Shown in pieces: positions 35,920-47,069 of a stretch of 64,000 nucleotides of DNA (position 1 is the stretch's first letter; every line of letters starts with the position of its first letter). The stretch is from Whalleya microplaca (lineage: Eukaryota > Ascomycota > Sordariomycetes > Xylariales > Xylariaceae). The DNA lies in NCBI GenBank assembly GCA_022497155.1, contig MU385719.1:1-64000 (forward strand). Direction: 5' to 3'. The position numbers and the translations under genes are program-made. The notes beneath the pieces were generated by a model. The model made no database searches, was not told where the DNA came from, and saw only the letters and a list, made by a program, of their open reading frames with translations.

Positions 35920-36248
35920 CATTGATCGACCTTCGGGCTTTCAACGTAGAGATTACATATACTTGGTAGGGTAATGATGCTGAAAATATGAAGATTAAAT
36001 AACATGGTAGGCGGGAAGTGGAAGCTGGAGGCACACAGGACTTCTGATTGTGATTTGTAAATACTCTTATCAGAACTGTATACCTATAGAGGTGGTCTTA
36101 ATCACAGTTGTGGAAATTTCCAATACATTCGAAATTGGAAGATGAAATTATGCTCGCGCATTCTGGCGTTGGATATACATTCTACCTACCTGGACTAAAA
36201 GTTGCCTACTATCTCTCTCGGTATCTTTGTATTAAGGCTCGTCCACTA
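35920..36248. terminator. Convergent 3' region, MFS and FAD monooxygenase
   Basis: 329 bp between the ends of two converging genes, so mostly 3' untranslated sequence and poly(A) signals for both. No gene seen. Confidence 0.5.
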
Positions 36249-37815
36249 TCAAGCCGAGGCCATGGCATCATACCCAAACAGCCACGGCTGTACCTTGGGG
36301 CAGGTCCTTTGCAATTGAGTTAGCTGCGGTCACCTCGAAAGGAGGCAGAATTTTCGGGGGCTTACCATCTACTCGGATACTCGCTAATTGAGGGCTGCTC
36401 CCGGGCCATGATCTTATCCCTAGCCTCCTGTTGAGGCCCGTCTGGGAGATGGAAATCCCATCTCTACACAAGCTTGGTCAGCCAGATTACACGATGACAT
36501 CTCACGTCAAGCTAGGACGTGCGTATGTGAGGATGCCTTACTTGCTTGAGTGCCTGCTTAGCCACTTCCTCGACCCTCTCTTTCCGGAGCTTCTCGTATA
36601 CTCCCAAGACGCGGGGGATATCCGCGGCCTGTCGAACCGAGCCCAGCAGCCGGCCGAGCACTGCACCGTCTTCCATGGCAGAGTTAGCGCCCTGCGCTAG
36701 GTAGGGGAGCATTGGGTGGCAAGAATCGCCCCTGAAATCCATTATTCAGCAAGAAGCTCTAAAAATGAGCAAGGCGAAGCTTACGCCATAGTGAACCGGC
36801 CACTCTCGTGATTCCACGTCTGCAGCGAGGGGACTTCCTTTGATGTTAGCCTTGAATTATGTTATAAGACAGAATGTCATTCAAGAAGTTCTACCCACAA
36901 TGCATCAACCTCCACTTGTCTACGGCTTTCACGCAATTGAGGAATCTCGTCAGGCTGTGGGACGATCAATACTGCTTGCCGAAAGGTGGCACGGGTACAT
37001 CGGACTCACATAGGATCCCACCCCTTAAACAGCTCCCGCATCTCGTCGATGTCCGCACTGGCCCTGGAGCAGCCCTCCGGTAAGCTATCGGGACAGAGCA
37101 GCACCAGATTGAACTCCTTGCCGGCCCGGACTGAGTAGCCCACCACGTGAGACTGGGGGCCGACCCAGAAGTTCACGGTCGGTCTCTCAACCCACTGCGC
37201 CAGTTCTGGGTCGTGCTGCAGGTCCTCGATCTTGAGGATGATGCGATAGGCAAGGTCGCCCGTCGGTGCGGGCGGTACGGGCCTGCTGAAGAGGAGGCCG
37301 CGGGCTCGCGACCACAGACCATCGGCGGCGAGCACTACGTCACCAACCACCCTCTCCTGAGAGCCCGAGAGCGTCACCGAGGCGGCGGTGAAGTCGATAT
37401 CCTCAACCTCGGCGCCGGTGCGGATCAGCACTCCCAGCTCTCGCGCGCGCTCCAGCATGGCCGCGTGGAGATCGACGCGGTGGACGTCCCAGAAGGGTGC
37501 GGCGTAGAGTCGTACCATATTTTCCTGCCAGCGCTCGTCGCGTGACAGTACTCGGGTCCCATCGAAGCGGCGCACGCTTAAGCTCGTCGGGGCCACGGCC
37601 ACCGGCGCCAGCGCGTCCAGGATCCCCCAGCGCCGCAGGAGCCGCGTCGAATTCGGTGTCAACTGGAGGCCCGCGCCGACCTCGTGGAACGAGGCCGCCT
37701 TCTCGAGCACCGTGCAGCGGTGGCCCGCGAGCGACGTCGCGATGGCCGCCGATAGGCCCGCCAGACCCCCTCCGATGACGATGAGGTGCAGTTGGTGCTC
37801 TGTACTTTTGCTCAT
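36249..37815 (-). CDS. OpS4-like: Salicylate-hydroxylase-like FAD monooxygenase, 6 exons
   Basis: Group A flavin monooxygenase. The first exon runs 37815-37010. The second and third, between about 36935 and 36784, rebuild W-D-P-I-L-T-R-F-L and then T-W-N-H-E-S-G-R-F. The fourth (36731 to about 36546) holds G-D-S-C-H-P-M-L-P-Y-L-A-Q-G-A-N and M-E-D-G. The fifth begins R-W-D-F-H-L-P-D-G near 36463. The last gives K-V-Q-P-W-L-F-G-Y-D and ends at the TGA at 36251-36249. FAD motifs are G-G-G-L-A-G near residue 15 and the G-D-S-C-H-P block. All junctions keep phase, so the gene looks intact despite appearing as fragments. In the oosporein pathway OpS4 converts orsellinic acid by decarboxylative hydroxylation to a benzenetriol; the neighbouring PKS makes that substrate plausible here. 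It is divergent from the laccase gene, sharing a 740-bp promoter region. Confidence 0.88.
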
Positions 37816-38555
37816 TGCGAGATCGGTGCAGTCAGATACGAATGGGATGCTGCGGGTCTGCGATGTACAGGTAAACGTCTTTAGTGGGCATTGGAACTCT
37901 GACTACGGATGTACTCTCGCTAGCTCTTTTATGATCTGCATTTCTCTTGTCCACTCTGGCGAGTTTCCGTGAGACATAGAGCCGCGGATGATTATGGATC
38001 ACCAGTAGCTGGAGTTGCAATGAACGAGGATCACATGTGACTACGCGGGGCATCTTCCGTATGCCACATGGAGCAGCAGGGTTCCCCCTTGGGGTTTGTT
38101 AGTAAGTGGTTATGTAAGACTTCCCCATCCGGTAGTTTGAGTTTCGGCAGGTGTGCTAGTGTAAGACGTCAATTCTGCCTCGCAGATGGACGGGTCCGCC
38201 AGTCAACGATGGTGTCGAGCCCCAGCCAGGGATTGCGAGAGCCAATAAAATCCCGAACGAGATCATGTGAGAACTCGGTGTCGGGAGCCGCGCTCCTCCT
38301 TCAACCGTTGCTCCGGCCCGGGGCCGACCATGATCTCCACCAGGTACCTGACAAGGCCACGGTTTGGTCTGTGGCGCTTAGTGAGTAGTGTGGTACATTA
38401 TCACCTCGTGCCACCCTTCCCCCTTGGGGATGAGAGTAAGCATAGAAGTTTCGCTGCTTTCCTGTCCTTTATAGAGAAAGTCTTGGCGTTACATCCATCA
38501 TGCATGAGCATGAGCAGCCTTATGCTTTCTCCGAGCCTTCGTCTCTCTCGCGATC
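37816..38555. promoter_or_regulatory. Divergent promoter region (FAD monooxygenase / laccase)
   Basis: 740 bp between divergently transcribed genes that would act in the same pathway, so co-regulation is expected. Short GC-rich blocks occur, but I can assign no factor site with confidence. Confidence 0.5.
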
Positions 38556-40708
38556 ATGTTCTCAATCGGAGGCTTCGCATTGTTTGCCTTACTTCGCCTT
38601 GCGTCTGGATCGCAATATGACGCCAGCACGGGCAATTCATCCTGCGAGCATGGAGTCAACTCTCGACAATGCTGGGGAAACTATTCAATTGATACCAACT
38701 ACTATGATGAGGTTCCCTACACCGGTGTAACCAGAGAATACTGGCTGATCGTCGAGAACGTAACAATGGCACCGGATGTCTGTACTCAGGGCTATCTTGT
38801 GAGACGGAGAAACAAAAGGGCTGACCGCTTGTTGTTTGAACAGGGTTACGAGCAATCGGTCATTGCTGTGAATAATTCTATTCCAGGCCCCCTTATTGAA
38901 GCCAACTGGGGCGACGAAGGTACGTAGTCATATTCCGACGACATTCGTATGAATGCTCACGACGATAAGTCGTTATCCATGTGACCAATATGCTTGAGGA
39001 TAATGGCACGACCATTCATTGGCATGGAGTTAGGCAGTACCAGAACAGTCCAATGGACGGTGTCCCAGGAACTACAGAATGTCCCATTGTACGTCCATAG
39101 ACCAAATGAGTATACGAAAATAGCCACCACTCTGACAAAAGGCTAAGCCTCCAGGAGGAAGCTTCACGTATAGATGGAGAGCCGAGCAATACGGGACGGT
39201 TTGTGCCTACCTCCTCCGTCAAGGACGCTGTGAGCCAGGGAGCTAATAAGGCTTGTTAGTCATGGTATCATTCTCACTTCAGCCTGCAGTATTCGGTGGG
39301 CCTACAGGGTCCCATCGTCATCCACGGACCTGCAACAGCCAACTACGATGAAGATCTGGGAACTGTGATCCTTCAGGACTGGAGTCATGTATCCCCGTTT
39401 GCGATGTGGTGGTATTCGCGTCTCCCGTCAGGGCCGCCATCACTCGCTAGCAGTCTGATCAATGGGAAGAACGTTTTCGAGTGTACTGATAGCAGCGATC
39501 CGAGCTGTATCGGGAATGGGACGCGGTCGGAATGGCACTTCGAGAAGGGCAAGAGGTACCTCATGAGGATCATCAACACAGGCCTCTACTCCAGCTTCCG
39601 GTTTGCCATAGACGGGCACAACCTCACTCTCATTGCTAGTGACTTTGTGCCAATCGAACCCTTCGTAACGGACAATGTAAGTCGGGAGAAGCGCCTTTTC
39701 GTCAACGGCCGGGAGTCGAGAGCTCGAGTTGACAAGATATGTTGGTCTAGGTTGTCATCACGAATGGTCAGCGATACGATGTCATTGTCGAGGCTAATGC
39801 CGCTGAGGACAATTATTGGCTGAGGTGAGTGCAGTTTCCACCCCATTTTCTCTCCTTTTTCTCTTTCGGGTCGAATTCAAACGGGATAGACTGCTGATAT
39901 GGCACGTTCGTGTCCATTCAGAGCAATATGGCAAACCACGTGCTGTCCTAACGACTATGCCAACGACACACTAGGCATTATCCGCTACGACAGCACGTCC
40001 ACCGCTCTTCCCAACACGACGAGCCCAGCACTTGACTACCCAGACAACTGCGAAGATGAGCCATCGGAGCATCTCGTCCCCCATCTCAAGCTCAACGCCG
40101 GGCCTCCGTCGCGGACCGACATCTTCAACCTCTACTACCACACATACGACTACCCGCGGGGCTTTATGTGGACGCTGAACGACACCTACCTGTGGGTGAA
40201 CTGGTCAGCGCCAACGAGTCTGCTAGTGGCAGATAGCAACAGTACTGACAATACGTCCTGGAGCTTCCCGCCGGACTACATGGTGTACGAGACGCCCGAC
40301 GTAGCCGACAGCTGGGTGTATCTGGTGTTCAACGACGCGTCGACGCGCAACCGATCGCACCCGATGCACCTGCACGGGCATGACCTTTACGTGCTGGGCA
40401 CGGGGCCGGGCAACTTCACGGCAGACTCGCCGCTGCAGCTCGACAACCCGCCGCGCCGCGACACGGCTTCCTGGCCCAAGCGCGGCTACATGGTCTTCGC
40501 CTACAAGACCGACAACCCGGGAGCCTGGCTCGTCCACTGCCACATCGCCTGGCACTCGAGTCAGGGGCTGGGACTGCAGATGCTGGAGCGGCCGCGCGAC
40601 ATGGTGTACCCGGACGCGGTAAAAGCGACCACTGAGACCATGTGCACGGCGTGGCGTGATTACTGGGACGCTGGGGCGGACTATATACAGGAGGATGCCG
40701 GTATCTAA
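38556..40708 (+). CDS. OpS5-like: Laccase-type multicopper oxidase, 6 exons
   Basis: Secreted or vesicular copper oxidase of 603 residues from exons 38556-38919, 38970-39088, 39148-39198, 39260-39676, 39751-39824 and 39922-40708. The N-terminus M-F-S-I-G-G-F-A-L-F-A-L is a signal peptide, and there are many N-x-S/T sites. All four copper-ligand segments are present: H-W-H-G near 137, W-Y-H-S-H near 179-183, H-P-M-H-L-H-G-H-D near 490 and H-C-H-I-A-W-H near 548. The residue ten places after the type-1 copper cysteine is Leu, as in many laccases. Such enzymes abstract one electron from phenols and couple the radicals. In the oosporein model OpS5 dimerises the benzenetetrol intermediate to the bibenzoquinone. 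The only odd point is the very short third exon (51 nt). Confidence 0.92.
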
Positions 40709-41657
40709 TCAATGGCCTGCCTACCTAGCTTAAGTACCCATCGCCATTGGGAGTCCTACTTGAGGATACACGGGATGCCATCCGCGCCCTAGTAGAGTGT
40801 ACCTATATTGTTGTATAGCACACCATAGTATAATTAATCTGCCTGTCTCGTCTGAACGCTGATGTTCTCGTACGTCGTAACCCAGTATGTGTGAAATAAG
40901 GTTGGAATTCACTCCTAGCAGGACATTTTTAGCAAGACAGGGTTAAGAATACTATTCGAGGTAGAATAAACGAAGAGAATGGAAACGCGTCTAAGAGTCG
41001 AAACATGCCCGACTTTAATCGGAACGCTCAACTTCATCGCCAGTGATTGCCTAGCCGCGCTGTATACACAGGCTACTCAGCATGAATACTTATAGACATT
41101 CTGTTTAATTCATGTCACAAATGGACTTCCGACCAGAGGCGAGGCTCCAATATGTGATCCCAAATGTATATTGGTCGTGAGATAGGGGCGTGAAGTTCGA
41201 GTTACAAAGTGGAAAGGGTTTACGTTATGAACACAAAGTGGATCTTCGTTGATCACACCGCCTTGGCCACCGCCTTATTCTGCCAGACCTATTCCGCAGC
41301 CACGACTCGGAAGTACTTATGTACCTATTGTAGCACTTTCATCAATGTTTACAGTGAGCACCCACTTTCATAATAACTAATAAGACAAAGACAACAGTGT
41401 AATGGAATAGGCGGCCCAATGCCAAAGTAAGGTGATATCAGTCGTCGACTAATTGTGCAATTAACTCTGAAACTTCTATCTGAGGAATCATTTTTTGAGG
41501 TAAATAAGAGCTTTCAAGTAATTGGCTCTTTTGGCTGAGACTTGGCTTTCGTGTGCCACTCATCAATTCCTTGCATACTCCGGCTTACTCTCATTTCGTC
41601 TCATCTCATCTCATCTCAACCCATATCACCTACTCATGCACTCACTCACTCACTCAC
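40709..41657. other. Convergent 3' region, laccase and cupin genes
   Basis: 949 bp between converging genes. No supported gene. Simple repeats near the right end (see separate entry). Confidence 0.5.
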
Positions 41658-41660
41658 TTA
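41584..41660. repeat. Short tandem repeats (TCTCA and CACT units)
   Basis: Runs of TCTCA/TCTCAT units (about 41600-41620) and ACTC units (about 41638-41660) abut the 3' end of the cupin gene. Simple sequence, probably slippage-derived. Confidence 0.7.
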
Positions 41661-42794
41661 CTCAGCCTTCTTGACCATCTTATCGGTCCCCATCAGGGCA
41701 GCGCCCTCGTCACTCCACGGCTCCATCTGCTGTAGCTTGGCCCAGGGTGTGGCGGCACGATACGTCGTCTGCACGTTGCGGCGGTAGAACCAAGTGCTCT
41801 GCATCTTGGCCACAGCCAGCTCCCAGTCGGTCGTGTACTCACGGTAGAACGGCTGGTACCCCAGCAGGCCGCCGATGTACCGCCCCACCAGCACCGTCAG
41901 CCAGAATCCCAGAAAGGTGCGGATCCACACCGACCACGGTTTCGGTACCCACGACGGTAGCGTCGCCGGGAACGGGAGGTAGTGGTCCCCGCCGTCGAAG
42001 GTCTGCGGATAGCATCAGGCGTGAGCAGTATGGACTAGACCGAGCTCAGACGTTGGGAGAGGGGAGAGAAGGGCAGAGAGGGGAAGGAGTTGTCGCGCGC
42101 GGAACATTGATAAACACAAGGTGATCGATTGATCAATTCACTTACCGCACACTGTTGTATGAAGTCGATGCTGTTCCCGTACTTGAAGCTGTCGACGCGC
42201 ACGCCATACCAGTTCTCGAGGAAGATTCGATCGAGCACAAAATCCTTGCCGCTATCCGTCGCATTGACCATGAGGATGCTCTCGCCGTCCCACTCTTCTT
42301 CGTTCTCGCCCTCCCCTTGCTCGTGTTGCGGTAACGCTCCGTTCGTTCCGTTCGCGCCGTTTGTGCCGTTCGTGCCGCGGTGGTCCGTATCATGCTCGGG
42401 CGGCACGTCGACGATGAAGCGGTGGATGTTGCCCGCGGGGCAGATAGCGACGTCGTCGCCGGCGCGCAGCACCGTTATCTCCTCATTGACCTCGATGCCG
42501 ATGCGGCCCTTGAGCACGCGGAAGCGCTCGGTCTGGTGCGCGTGGAAGTGGGGTGGCGGCCCCCGGTACGCGCCCGTGGTGTCGCCCTTGGGCAGCGGCT
42601 TGTACACTTGCATGATCTGGAACGCGGTGCCGGCCGGCGGCTTGAGGAAGTGCGTCTGGATCTTGCCGTCAAATCTGGCGAGGGGTCTTGTCAGGAGATG
42701 TGTAGTTCCTAAGCATCATCCGCAGGGCACGGGCGCAAACGTACTGTGTCAGCGGGTTCTGGCCCGCTGAGATGGTTATCGGTACAAATCCCAT
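41658..42794 (-). CDS. OpS7-like: Cupin-domain protein, putative dioxygenase
   Basis: Protein of 307 residues from exons 42794-42745, 42674-42146 and 42002-41658, all in phase, starting M-G-F-V-P-I-T. A cupin barrel covers roughly residues 15-130: first metal motif [12 protein letters not shown] (two His plus Glu), second motif P-A-G-N-I-H-R-F. Between the cupin strands and the next block is a low-complexity insert rich in N, G and T (around residues 95-115). The last third carries a hydrophobic stretch ([17 protein letters not shown]) that could be a membrane anchor, followed by a charged tail ending K-K-A-E. In the oosporein cluster the cupin protein OpS7 is described as a dioxygenase that further oxidises the benzenetriol. 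Position and fold fit that role; the catalytic activity is inferred. Confidence 0.85.
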
Positions 42795-43354
42795 CTTGGT
42801 AACGATATATCACGCTATCTAGTAACGAGGGTCGGATTGAATGTAGTGGCTAGTGTTAGTTCGCTAGCTTAAGCTTTCGCCACGGTAATGCGACGTCGAC
42901 CTTCAGCTACATTGGTCGTGTTGCTGTATGTATACTCCGCCATTTCAACCAATCTTTATCCGCTACGGAGTATCACAGCGGAGAAATTGATTACCGTCCA
43001 TGGCTTGTGCTGACTTGTAGGCGGTTTCAGTGTTATCCCTCTGTGTAACGCAGCTTGCATAGCTCAGTAGTCCCCAAGGAGTAATCACATACCTTGCCAA
43101 AAGGGGTAACTACCAATGAGAGTCGTGTCAGCCAATGAGGAGCAACATTGCTGTCAACCTTGTTGTTATACATCGCTACCTACTTATGACTCAGCTCGGC
43201 TTTGGAAGAATTATATCATGACCGGCTGAATATTATTCAGTCAAAACGGACCTCGTACGGTTTATTCCGGGCTTGCTCAAAGCTGGAACTTCAGATGCTC
43301 ACGCGTCAACACTGAACATTCTCCAGATAGTGGTCTTTCCAAAAACAAGAAAAG
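42795..43354. promoter_or_regulatory. Divergent promoter region (cupin / GST)
   Basis: 560 bp between divergently transcribed cluster genes. No coding signal. Probably holds both promoters. Confidence 0.5.
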
Positions 43355-44141
43355 ATGGAAAAGCTTGCGAATGGTGTGTCGGGCTCCATCCAGCCGATAA
43401 TCCTCTATTCCCACACACGAGGCCCAAACCCGTGGAAAGTCACCCTCGTCCTCGAGGAGCTCGGCCTGCCGTACGAGACGAAGTATCTCGAGTTTCCCGA
43501 AGCCAAAGTAGAGCCATACTTATCTTTAAATCCCAACGGCAAACTCCCAACGATTCAGGACCCCAACCAGAACGTCGTTCTCTTCGAGGTGTGTTGTCCG
43601 CCTTTTTTGCCCACTGTCTACTGACGGATACCGTACCGATATGAGGCATGGTGCAAGATTACTGACATATCCCGGTCTTCTGCTCGCGCAGAGCGGCGCA
43701 ATCATCGAGTACCTAGTGGAGCAGTACGATAAGGACTCAAAGCTCAGCCACAGCTCCGTGCAGGAGCGATTCCTCGCGCGCTCCTGGCTACACCTGCATG
43801 CGTCGTCCCCGGGTCCCGCGTGTGGCTACAAGGTGTGGATGGGCCGGCTCTACAAGGCAGACCAGATCGGCGCTGCGAATGAGTATTTGGGCAATGAGAT
43901 CAAGCGAGTCCTGGGAGTTATCAACAACCATCTCGCCAAGACTGGAGGGCCGTATCTCCTTGGGTCCAAATGCTCCTACGCGGACTTGGTCTTCGTGCCC
44001 CATTACTCCATGCTGACGGTGTTCCTGCCGGATTACGATCCGGCTAGTGAATTTCCCCACTTTGCTTCCTGGCTGGGTACTTTGAAAGAGCGGCCGGTGG
44101 TCAAGAAGGTCCTGGCGGCCAGGGCGGCGGCCTCTAGTTGA
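43355..44141 (+). CDS. OpS6-like: Glutathione S-transferase (Ure2p-like)
   Basis: Cytosolic GST of 227 residues from exons 43355-43588 and 43692-44141. The thioredoxin-like N-domain shows I-L-Y-S-H-T-R-G-P-N-P-W-K-V, G-L-P-Y-E, L-N-P-N-G-K-L-P-T-I and, across the intron, the glutathione-binding E-S-G-A-I-I-E-Y-L. The helical C-domain includes Y-L-L-G-S-K-C-S-Y-A-D-L, the N-capping box region of the family. It may conjugate or reduce a reactive quinone intermediate, or protect the producer. It occupies the place of OpS6, the GST of the oosporein cluster, next to the cupin gene. Confidence 0.9.
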
Positions 44142-44521
44142 TGTAGAGCGCATTCATAGAAAGAATCAAATATCTTGTTGCACCCTGGAAAGTCGTCTAT
44201 TCCCGAGAGCAGCTTTCTATGTGAATAACTTCATCATTCGATCGTCCCTTCAAAGAGTGTCTAAAATCCGGGATGTCTGGCGCAAGCTGTTTATGTTAAA
44301 GTGGCGAGCTGGCAAGTCCCACACCTGCTTATAAATCAGATTCATAGAGAAATATTACAAATCAGCTTTATCAATAATTCACAGTGAATCATAGTAGAGA
44401 AGGATTATAATTTTGTGATTCCTATTAAATTGTACCAATTTGTCGTTTGGTGTACCGTTTTTACCAACAGCAGCAACCGAATAATAGCAACAGAGCGTTC
44501 GACAATACCTATATTTTTGCG
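44142..44521. other. Spacer, GST to oxidoreductase gene
   Basis: 380 bp between plus-strand genes. No open frame of note. Contains the terminator of one gene and promoter of the next. Confidence 0.5.
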
Positions 44522-45691
44522 ATGGCCATTTCGATTCCAAAAACCGCGATGCAGTGGAACGTTGTAGGTCAAGACGGCCTTTATTCCCTCCAATTTACGG
44601 AGAAGGCCGTACCTCAGCTTGGTGATAACCAGGTGTTGGTCAAAAGTACGCCCCTGAATGTTTCTTCAGACAATGCTTTTAATCCTAGTCTCTACTGACC
44701 ATCGGCTATAGTTCATGGCGCCTCGCTTAACGTACGCTCTGTGTTCATTTCTACTTTTACTTTTGATCAATTGTCTGTTTAGTACCGCGACATCCTCATT
44801 CCTCAAGGACGATACCCGTTCACCACCAAGCCGGACGTGATACCCGGGTCCGACGGTGCCGGCGTCGTCCTGGCTGTTGGAAAGCACGTAACGCGGTTTA
44901 AGCCAGGCGACAAGGTCATCACGACGCTCCAACCGCAGCACATCGGTGGATCAGTCACTAAGCAGATAGCACGATTCGGTCTCGGGGCGTCAGTCGATGG
45001 CACTCTGCGCTCCGTGGGCGCTTTCGACGAGCACGGGCTCGTGGCGATGCCAGAGGGTTTGAGCTTCACGGAGGCCGCGACGCTGACCTGCGCCGGGGTG
45101 ACGGCATGGAATGCGCTTTTCGGTGTAGCCGGCAGGCATCTCTCTGCGGGGCAATGGGTTCTCACTCAGGGCACTGGTGGAGTGAGCACCTTCGCCATCC
45201 AGTTTGCCAAGGCTGTCGGCGCTAGGGTCATTGCTACGACTAGCTCTAGCGAGAAGGCAAAGCTTCTCGAGAAGCTGGGCGTCGACCATATTATCAACTA
45301 TCGCGAGACCCCGGAGTGGGGTTCCGTCGCAAAAGAGTTGACAGGAGGAGTTGGCGTCAACTACGTCATTGAAGTTTCGGGTATCTCGATGAAACAAAGC
45401 GTCGATAGTGTCAAACTTGACGGCATAATAACCGTCATTGGGTCCGTAGGTGGTCAGGCCAAAGACATGCCTGGTTTGTTGGACTGCTGGACCAACCTTT
45501 TCACTGCTCGCGGCGTATGGGTAGGGAGTAGACTCCAGATGGAAGATATGTGCCGGGCAATTGAGGCAAACCCCGAGAAACTACGCCCAGTCGTTGATCC
45601 AAAGGTCTTTACTTTAGACCAAGTTAAGGAGGCTTACGAGTACATTGCTTCTGGCAAACACCAAGGAAAAGTTTGTATCGAAATTGATTGA
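44522..45691 (+). CDS. Zinc-type-ADH-like MDR oxidoreductase, 3 exons with a 20-nt exon
   Basis: Medium-chain dehydrogenase/reductase of 350 residues from exons 44522-44645, 44712-44731 and 44783-45691. The middle exon has only 20 nt but restores I-H-G-A-S-L-N before Y-R-D-I-L, as expected for the family. P-G-S-D-G-A-G-V-V near residue 70 and the cofactor-binding T-Q-G-T-G-G-V-S-T-F near 180 are clear, and a Rossmann strand with I-A-T-T-S-S-S-E-K follows. The structural-zinc cysteine cluster and the catalytic Cys-His pair of true alcohol dehydrogenases are not evident, so a zinc-free, NADPH-dependent quinone- or enone-reductase-like activity is likely. It lies between the GST and the NRPS-like reductase; membership in either pathway is open. 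Confidence 0.88.
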
Positions 45692-47069
45692 AGCTGAGTA
45701 ATGAAACAGAGAAGTCTGCGTTCGAAAAACAAAACTACGCATATATAAAATCAATGCTGTAATTTGCTATTTGACTAAGGCTTAGTGGGTACATTGACTC
45801 TATGTCTTGTAGTACCTAGGTAGACATTAACCCCAGGAGTTCAGATCATAGTAGCTTCGTCTCTAGCAGTCTAACTAGCTCTACTCATTGTACTATAAAA
45901 TATCTGTTAAGATACACCACATAAGGCTGATAGGGTACGGGTCCACCCATGGTCATCCCCTATATATATGTAAAGGGGCCTTCGCCCCCATAGCTTCACC
46001 TTGCGCTAATCAAGCCCCTGTGCTCGTTGCTTTGTTAAATACTGATAATTGGAGCCATGCAGATAGATAAAGGACGGAAACAACAATCTGCAACTTAAAG
46101 TCAAGTGTATATAACGAAGAGGAGTATGCGAAGGAAGCGCTGATATGCCAGCAATTTATGGTTTAGGCTCGGCCGCTGGATCGATTATTTTAGTGAAGCG
46201 AATACTAACTTTAGGTCAGGAAGGTTGACATAGAGAAGCTAGGGGTATAGCAGCACCCTTAATCCTGATGTGCTTAAAATTGTTCTTTATGCTCACATGT
46301 ATTTCCTATGCTAGACTTGATCGTGGACGGGGCTGCTCGTGGGTCTATAGAAAAAGCTATACGACTACCTCGTTCTCGCTAGTCGAGTCTGTTTCCATTC
46401 TCCCTAGGTCGAAAGATATCAGCTTCAAGATCTTGTGATATATGACGGTCGCAACGGTAAACACACTCGCTATGGTCGAAGCCGCAGACGCAGGAACTCT
46501 GAGCCGTCATCGCGTGTAGAGCCAAACTTGGCGATATCTCAGCAGGAAATTGAAACTCCGTGAAGGTGACGTCAAGGTTGTCGGCGCTCTCGAACTAGTA
46601 GAGGCGTCGTTCGCAGCCCTCCTGTGCCAAGCTGAGAAGGTCGGCACAATCAGCCGAGCTCGAGTCAACGCGCCTCCATTCTAACTGCCAAACTCAGATG
46701 TTTAGCCGTCGTAAGCATTCAAAAAGCCCTGGGGATAAGGAGAGCGGGTTATCTGGAGCCCAGATCGTCACCGGTGGTCGCTCATTATAACGCTTTACGT
46801 ATGTACTATAGCGAGGATGTTAGCCCTCTCCGTATGCAGGCTGAGCTGTAAGTTAGAACCAACAGAACCAACACCTTCTTGGCAGCTTCATACATATAAG
46901 TGTGATTCCACATCACTCGTCCTCATTCGACACCCGCAGTCACTTGTCATTTTGAAGAAGCGTGCAAAAACCAATTACGCTTTATCATTGACATTCATCG
47001 CGTCGAAGCTCTGTACCCCCCAGTCCTCTCCATTCTTGTCCATAGTGAAAATCCAGAAAAGGCGCAAAC
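45692..47069. other. Intergenic region before NRPS-like reductase
   Basis: 1.4 kb without a supported gene. Around 46390-46680 the minus strand reads for short stretches with protein-like composition and a Cys-rich piece, but it is broken by stops and I could not identify it. It could be a small gene relic. Confidence 0.4.

Noticed and set aside
36249..37815. FAD monooxygenase looked truncated after residue 268
   Set aside because: Five further short exons restore the G-D-S-C-H-P block and a normal C-terminus, all in phase.
46390..46680. Possible gene relic on the minus strand with a Cys-rich segment
   Set aside because: Interrupted by stops and too short to assign; mentioned only in the spacer entry.
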